Below, piece by piece: positions 60,954 through 64,000 of a DNA stretch of 64,000 nucleotides. Both the position numbers and the translations under genes were made by a program. Numbering within the stretch: the first letter of the stretch is position 1; each line of letters starts with the position of its first letter. This DNA is from Flavobacterium plurextorum (lineage in GTDB: Bacteria; Bacteroidota; Bacteroidia; Flavobacteriales; Flavobacteriaceae). Location of the stretch: the NCBI RefSeq assembly GCF_002217395.1, contig NZ_MUHD01000006.1, positions 105,172-169,171 on the forward strand. The letters are read 5' to 3'. Under the pieces are notes generated by a model. It was not told where the DNA came from. It worked only from the letters and a program-made list of their open reading frames with translations, and made no database searches.

Positions 60954-61985
60954 TTATTCTTTACTAGATGATTCTCTGGCAAGTACTTCTGTATTTAAAA
61001 AAGTAATTTCTTTTGCATCATCATTTTTAGACGATTTCAAATTTTTGATAATAATTTCTGCTGCTGCTTTTCCCATCTTTTCCGCCGGATGCGTTATAGT
61101 CGATAGATTAGGATCAATAATTTGTGAAATTGGGTCGTTATTAAAACCAATTACTTTAAACTCTTCGGGCACTTTAATACCACGCTTTTTAGCAGTCTGA
61201 ACAGCACTTACAGCCAAAATATCACCAGGAGCGAATAATCCGTCCGGCATAGGCTTTAAATCAAATAAAGAGTTACTGGCTTTTACTCCGTCTTCATAGG
61301 TAACTGAATTCAAATTAATGATTAATTCTTCTTCAACGGAAATATTATGATCTTTTAAGGCTTCTATATATCCTCTTTTTCTTTCGTTATAAAGGTTCCC
61401 TAATTCAGAGCCAGCAGTTAAATGTGCAATACGAATACAGCCTTGTTCTATAAGGTGTTTAGTTGCTTTATAACCTGCCGAATAATTATCAATCACAACT
61501 CGAAAAGTATTATAATCTTTTGGAACCCTGTCAACAAAAACCAGTGGAATATTATTGTTCGAAAACTGATGAAAATGCGCTGTATCTCTAGTTTCCATTG
61601 CCAGCGAACAAATTACACCGCTTACACGATTGCTGTACAATGATTTGGCCATATTTACTTCTTCCTCATACGAGTCATGCGATTGCATAATAATTACAGT
61701 ATAATCAGATTTTTGAGCCGTAATTTCAATACCACTGATTAAAGAAGATAAAAACGGCTGTGTAACCGTTGGAATTAAAACACCAATCGTTCTAGTTTTA
61801 TTTCCGCGTAAACCTGCTGCTAAAGTATTGGGTACAAAACCCATTTCTTCGGCCGTTTTTTTTACTTTTTTAATTGTTTTATCACTAATGGTGTGATGAT
61901 CTTTTAAAGCACGCGAAATAGTAGATGTTGCCAAATTTAAACGCTCAGCAATATCATAAATCGTTACATGTTTATTTTCTTCCAT
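60954..61985 (-). CDS. LacI-family transcriptional regulator, probable master regulator of the xylan PUL
   Basis: 343 residues. Residues 5-50 are a LacI helix-turn-helix (VTIYDIAERLNLATSTISRALKDHHTISDKTIKKVKKTAEEMGF) with hinge region NTLAAGLRGNKT. Residues 60-335 form the PBP1-like sensor (TIGVLIPTVTQPFLSSLISGIE, RVSGVICSL, GLFAPGDILAVSAVQTAKKRGIKVPEEFKVIGFNNDPISQI). The window contains several CAAnCGnTTG sites of LacI type at PUL promoters, and this is the only classical LacI protein here. Xylo-oligosaccharides or glucuronyl sugars are likely effectors. Confidence 0.93.
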   Translation of the reverse strand: MEENKHVTIYDIAERLNLATSTISRALKDHHTISDKTIKKVKKTAEEMGFVPNTLAAGLRGNKTRTIGVLIPTVTQPFLSSLISGIEITAQKSDYTVIIMQSHDSYEEEVNMAKSLYSNRVSGVICSLAMETRDTAHFHQFSNNNIPLVFVDRVPKDYNTFRVVIDNYSAGYKATKHLIEQGCIRIAHLTAGSELGNLYNERKRGYIEALKDHNISVEEELIINLNSVTYEDGVKASNSLFDLKPMPDGLFAPGDILAVSAVQTAKKRGIKVPEEFKVIGFNNDPISQIIDPNLSTITHPAEKMGKAAAEIIIKNLKSSKNDDAKEITFLNTEVLARESSSKE

Positions 61986-62056
61986 AAAATAAAAAATAGA
62001 ATTGTAAATATAAACTATTTTATCTCATTGGGATTAATCATCTGCGACACTAAATT

Positions 62057-62494
62057 TTATTTGTTCTTTTTATCCTTTAGAATCTTTCCCTCTTTTGTAA
62101 ATTCTAAATCAATATTATTTGTTAAATCAACATCCAAATCTTTGTGTCCGTAATCAATGTGCGTTATTTTTTCGTTAGGATGATTCTTCCCGACATACTC
62201 TTTGATGTTATTAGGGATAAAATCAGTTGGAATTGGTTTATCTCCTCCATCAACTTCACGATATGATCCGTCTTTCCAAAACTCAACTTCTGTCCCGTCT
62301 TTCAGTTTTACTTCAAAACCTTTTTCACCGTGTTCTGCATCTTTTTTAGCACTTACAACTGTAGTATAGCTAAAATGTTTTTTCAAAAAATCTTGTGCAG
62401 GTTTTGGCAGTTCCGATACTTCAATTTTCTTCTGTGCACTTGCTGAAATTGCAAGAAATAATAATACCACGGCTATAAATATCCTGTTTTTCAT
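62057..62494 (-). CDS. PepSY-like (DUF2874-type) secreted protein
   Basis: 145 residues with a Sec signal (MKNRIFIAVVLLFLAISASA). Two PepSY-like/BLIP-type repeats follow: ELPKPAQDFLKKHFSYTTVVSAKKD with GFEVKLKDGTEVEFWKDGSYREVDGG, and PNNIKEYVGKNHPNEKITHIDYGHKD with DVDLTNNIDLEFTKEGK. The family is common in Bacteroidota and its function is unproven; periplasmic binding or protease inhibition has been proposed for the fold. It stands alone, 71 bp upstream-side of the LacI gene. Confidence 0.85.
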   Translation of the reverse strand: MKNRIFIAVVLLFLAISASAQKKIEVSELPKPAQDFLKKHFSYTTVVSAKKDAEHGEKGFEVKLKDGTEVEFWKDGSYREVDGGDKPIPTDFIPNNIKEYVGKNHPNEKITHIDYGHKDLDVDLTNNIDLEFTKEGKILKDKKNK

Positions 62495-62632
62495 AATTCG
62501 TTACTTTATACATAGCATTACTAATTTACGGCAAGAAAAAACCCGATCAAATCTATTTAAGAAACTTTTAAAGTTTTTAGAATCCAGAACCTATAATTTG
62601 TAACTTAGTATAAACCATTAAATTATAACTAC

Positions 62633-63647
62633 ATGCGTTACATTCTAGCTTTTACGATTATATTATTTATGACATCTTGTAAAAGAGAAAATAGTACTGA
62701 TCTTTCCAATTATTTTACTTACGATCAAAACAATCCAGAATCTGCGGGAGTAAAAATGATTCCCATAAAAACACCGATAGGAGAATTTAAAGTATGGACA
62801 AAACGTTTTGGCAATAATCCCAAAATAAAAATCTTATTGTTACACGGAGGCCCGGCAATGACACATGAATACATGGAATGCTTTGAAACATTTTTTCAAC
62901 GAGAAGGTTTTGAATTTTACGAATATGACCAATTAGGATCTTACTACAGCGATCAGCCGAAAGATAGCAGTTTATGGACAATTGATAGATTTGTTGATGA
63001 AGTTGAGCAAGTACGAAAAGCAATTAATGCCAATAAAGAAAACTTTTATGTTCTAGGAAATTCCTGGGGAGGTATCCTTGCAATGGAATATGCACTGAAA
63101 TATCAACAAAACATGAAAGGATTATTAGTATCTAACATGATGGCAAGCGCTCCTGAGTACGGAAAATACGCTGATGAAGTTTTAGCAAAACAAATGGAAC
63201 CAAAAATTCTTGCAGAAATTAGAGCCTTAGAAGCCAAAAAAGATTTCGGAAATCCACGATATATGGAATTATTGCTTCCAAACTTTTACAAAAAAACATT
63301 TATGTCGATTAAAAGAATGGCCAGACGGATTAAATCGTGCCAGCAAACATGTAAATGGGAAAATTTATACCTTAATGCAAGGCCCAAGTGAATTTGGCAT
63401 CAGCGGAAGATTAGCCAAGTGGGATATTAAAAATAGACTCCAAGAAATTACAATTCCGACGCTAATGATTGGTGCAAAATACGATACAATGGATCCAAAA
63501 GCAATGGAAGAACAAAGCAAATTAGTCAAAAAAGGACGTTATTTATACTGCCCAAATGGAAGCCATTTAGCTATGTGGGATGACCAAAAAGTCTTTATGA
63601 ATGGTGTAATTCAGTTTGTACGCGATGTTGATAATAAAAAAATATAA
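62633..63647 (+). pseudogene. Proline iminopeptidase-family alpha/beta hydrolase, lipoprotein, frameshifted
   Basis: The first part (62633 onward) has a lipoprotein signal (IILFMTSC), LLLHGGPAMTHEYMECFETFF, the oxyanion/Asp region YEYDQLGSYYSDQPKD, and the nucleophile elbow LGNSWGGILAMEY. The frame is lost at the run of seven A at 63290-63296. Removing one A joins it to the second frame (NGKIYTLMQGPSEFGISGRLAKWD, MIGAKYDTMDPKAM, then GSHLAMWDD with the catalytic His), which ends at 63647. All catalytic residues survive when the frames are joined. It is either a recent frameshift, a slippage-controlled gene or a sequencing error. Confidence 0.82.
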
Positions 63648-64000
63648 GCATCAATAAAACCCAATTCACTGACATTCACAACCATAACATTAGCTAAATA
63701 ATTACTATGGAGCTTTCTTCTGAGCAATACTCTTACTCATTGCCAAATCTTTTATAAGAACTCGTGACAAGGACGTTAAAAAACTTTTTTCCTTGTAAAA
63801 GGTATTATCCCTAGCTCAATATCAAATAAATGATACACTTTAGTTTTCAAAAAAAACTAAAACCGCTAAAAACAAAAAAAATCCTCATCAAGTAAATAAT
63901 GAGGATTCTTAAAAGAAAGGCGACGACCCCGATGGCTGTCGGGGCTCCCGCAATACACCATACCTTTTGGTATTTGCGTAAAAACAAAAAATCCTCATCA
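63648..64000. repeat. Hairpin- and repeat-rich end of the window
   Basis: No gene is seen. AAAAATCCTCATCA occurs at 63877-63890 and again at 63987-64000. The first copy is part of ATCCTCAT...ATGAGGAT (63881-63906), which reads as a terminator on the minus strand. Between the copies are CCCCGA...TCGGGG (63927-63944) and ATACC-TTTT-GGTAT (63960-63973). A repeating unit of about 110 bp may continue beyond the edge. Confidence 0.5.

Noticed and set aside
27895..61985. Hybrid two-component or ECF sigma/anti-sigma regulator for the PUL
   Set aside because: No histidine kinase, response regulator, sigma factor or FecR-like gene is present; LacI, GntR-hybrid and AraC regulators are the only candidates.

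Overview
The window looks like chromosomal DNA of a Flavobacterium or close relative (Bacteroidota). It is AT-rich, promoters carry the TAnnTTTG -7 box, Shine-Dalgarno sequences are mostly absent, and there is a SusC/SusD-type polysaccharide utilisation locus (PUL). No species call is possible from this sequence alone.

Layout, left to right. (1) 1-7.6 kb, plus strand: a metal-homeostasis block. It holds the tail of a CusA/CzcA-type RND pump fused to a TolC-like part, its adaptor protein, a YnfA-like gene broken by one amber codon, a DUF4198 protein, MgtC/SapB, bestrophin and DUF1345 membrane proteins, and a His-rich P1B-2 (Zn/Cd/Pb) ATPase. (2) 7.7-13.6 kb, minus strand: a probable copper-uptake operon. 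It has an OprC/NosA-like TonB receptor with a CxxxM motif, a FixH/YtkA-like lipoprotein, an MbnP-like lipoprotein with its di-haem MbnH/MauG-like partner, and two paralogous small proteins with cysteines at identical positions. (3) About 13.9-27.8 kb: mobile DNA beside a tRNA-Ser(UGA). It carries a large serine recombinase, a MobA/MobB mobilisation module, catB, a broken tetR followed by a ketoacyl synthase, an NTF2-like protein and tet(X), and an orphan rteC. Two copies of an unusual folded DNA/RNA element bracket the mob-to-rteC segment. At the right edge are a trypsin-like protease and an RloC-like AAA_13 ATPase, a candidate defence pair. No coupling protein or mating-pore gene is visible, so this is a mobilisable element rather than a self-transmissible one. 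(4) 27.9-62 kb, almost all minus strand: a complete glucuronoxylan PUL.

How the PUL genes work together. SusC/SusD, a surface glycan-binding lipoprotein and a CBM-interrupted GH10 xylanase bind and cut xylan at the cell surface. A SASA-type esterase, a second GH10, GH115 and GH67 alpha-glucuronidases and two GH43 enzymes finish debranching and depolymerisation. A GPH-type symporter imports the products. XylA, XylB and an Fsa-type aldolase process xylose, and UxuA plus an SDR oxidoreductase process uronate; no glucuronate isomerase is seen. A LacI-family regulator (60954-61985) probably controls the locus through a repeated operator, CAATCGGTTG. It occurs at 40401, 40751, 50705, 50783 and 59271, with one more copy inside a GH43 gene; the copy at 40401 overlaps the -33 element of the susC promoter. 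A GntR/LacI-hybrid XylR sits directly upstream of xylB and xylA.

(5) 62-64 kb: a PepSY-like protein, a frameshifted proline-iminopeptidase-like hydrolase, and a repeat-rich end.

All functional calls come from motifs, gene order and reading by eye; no database search was run.
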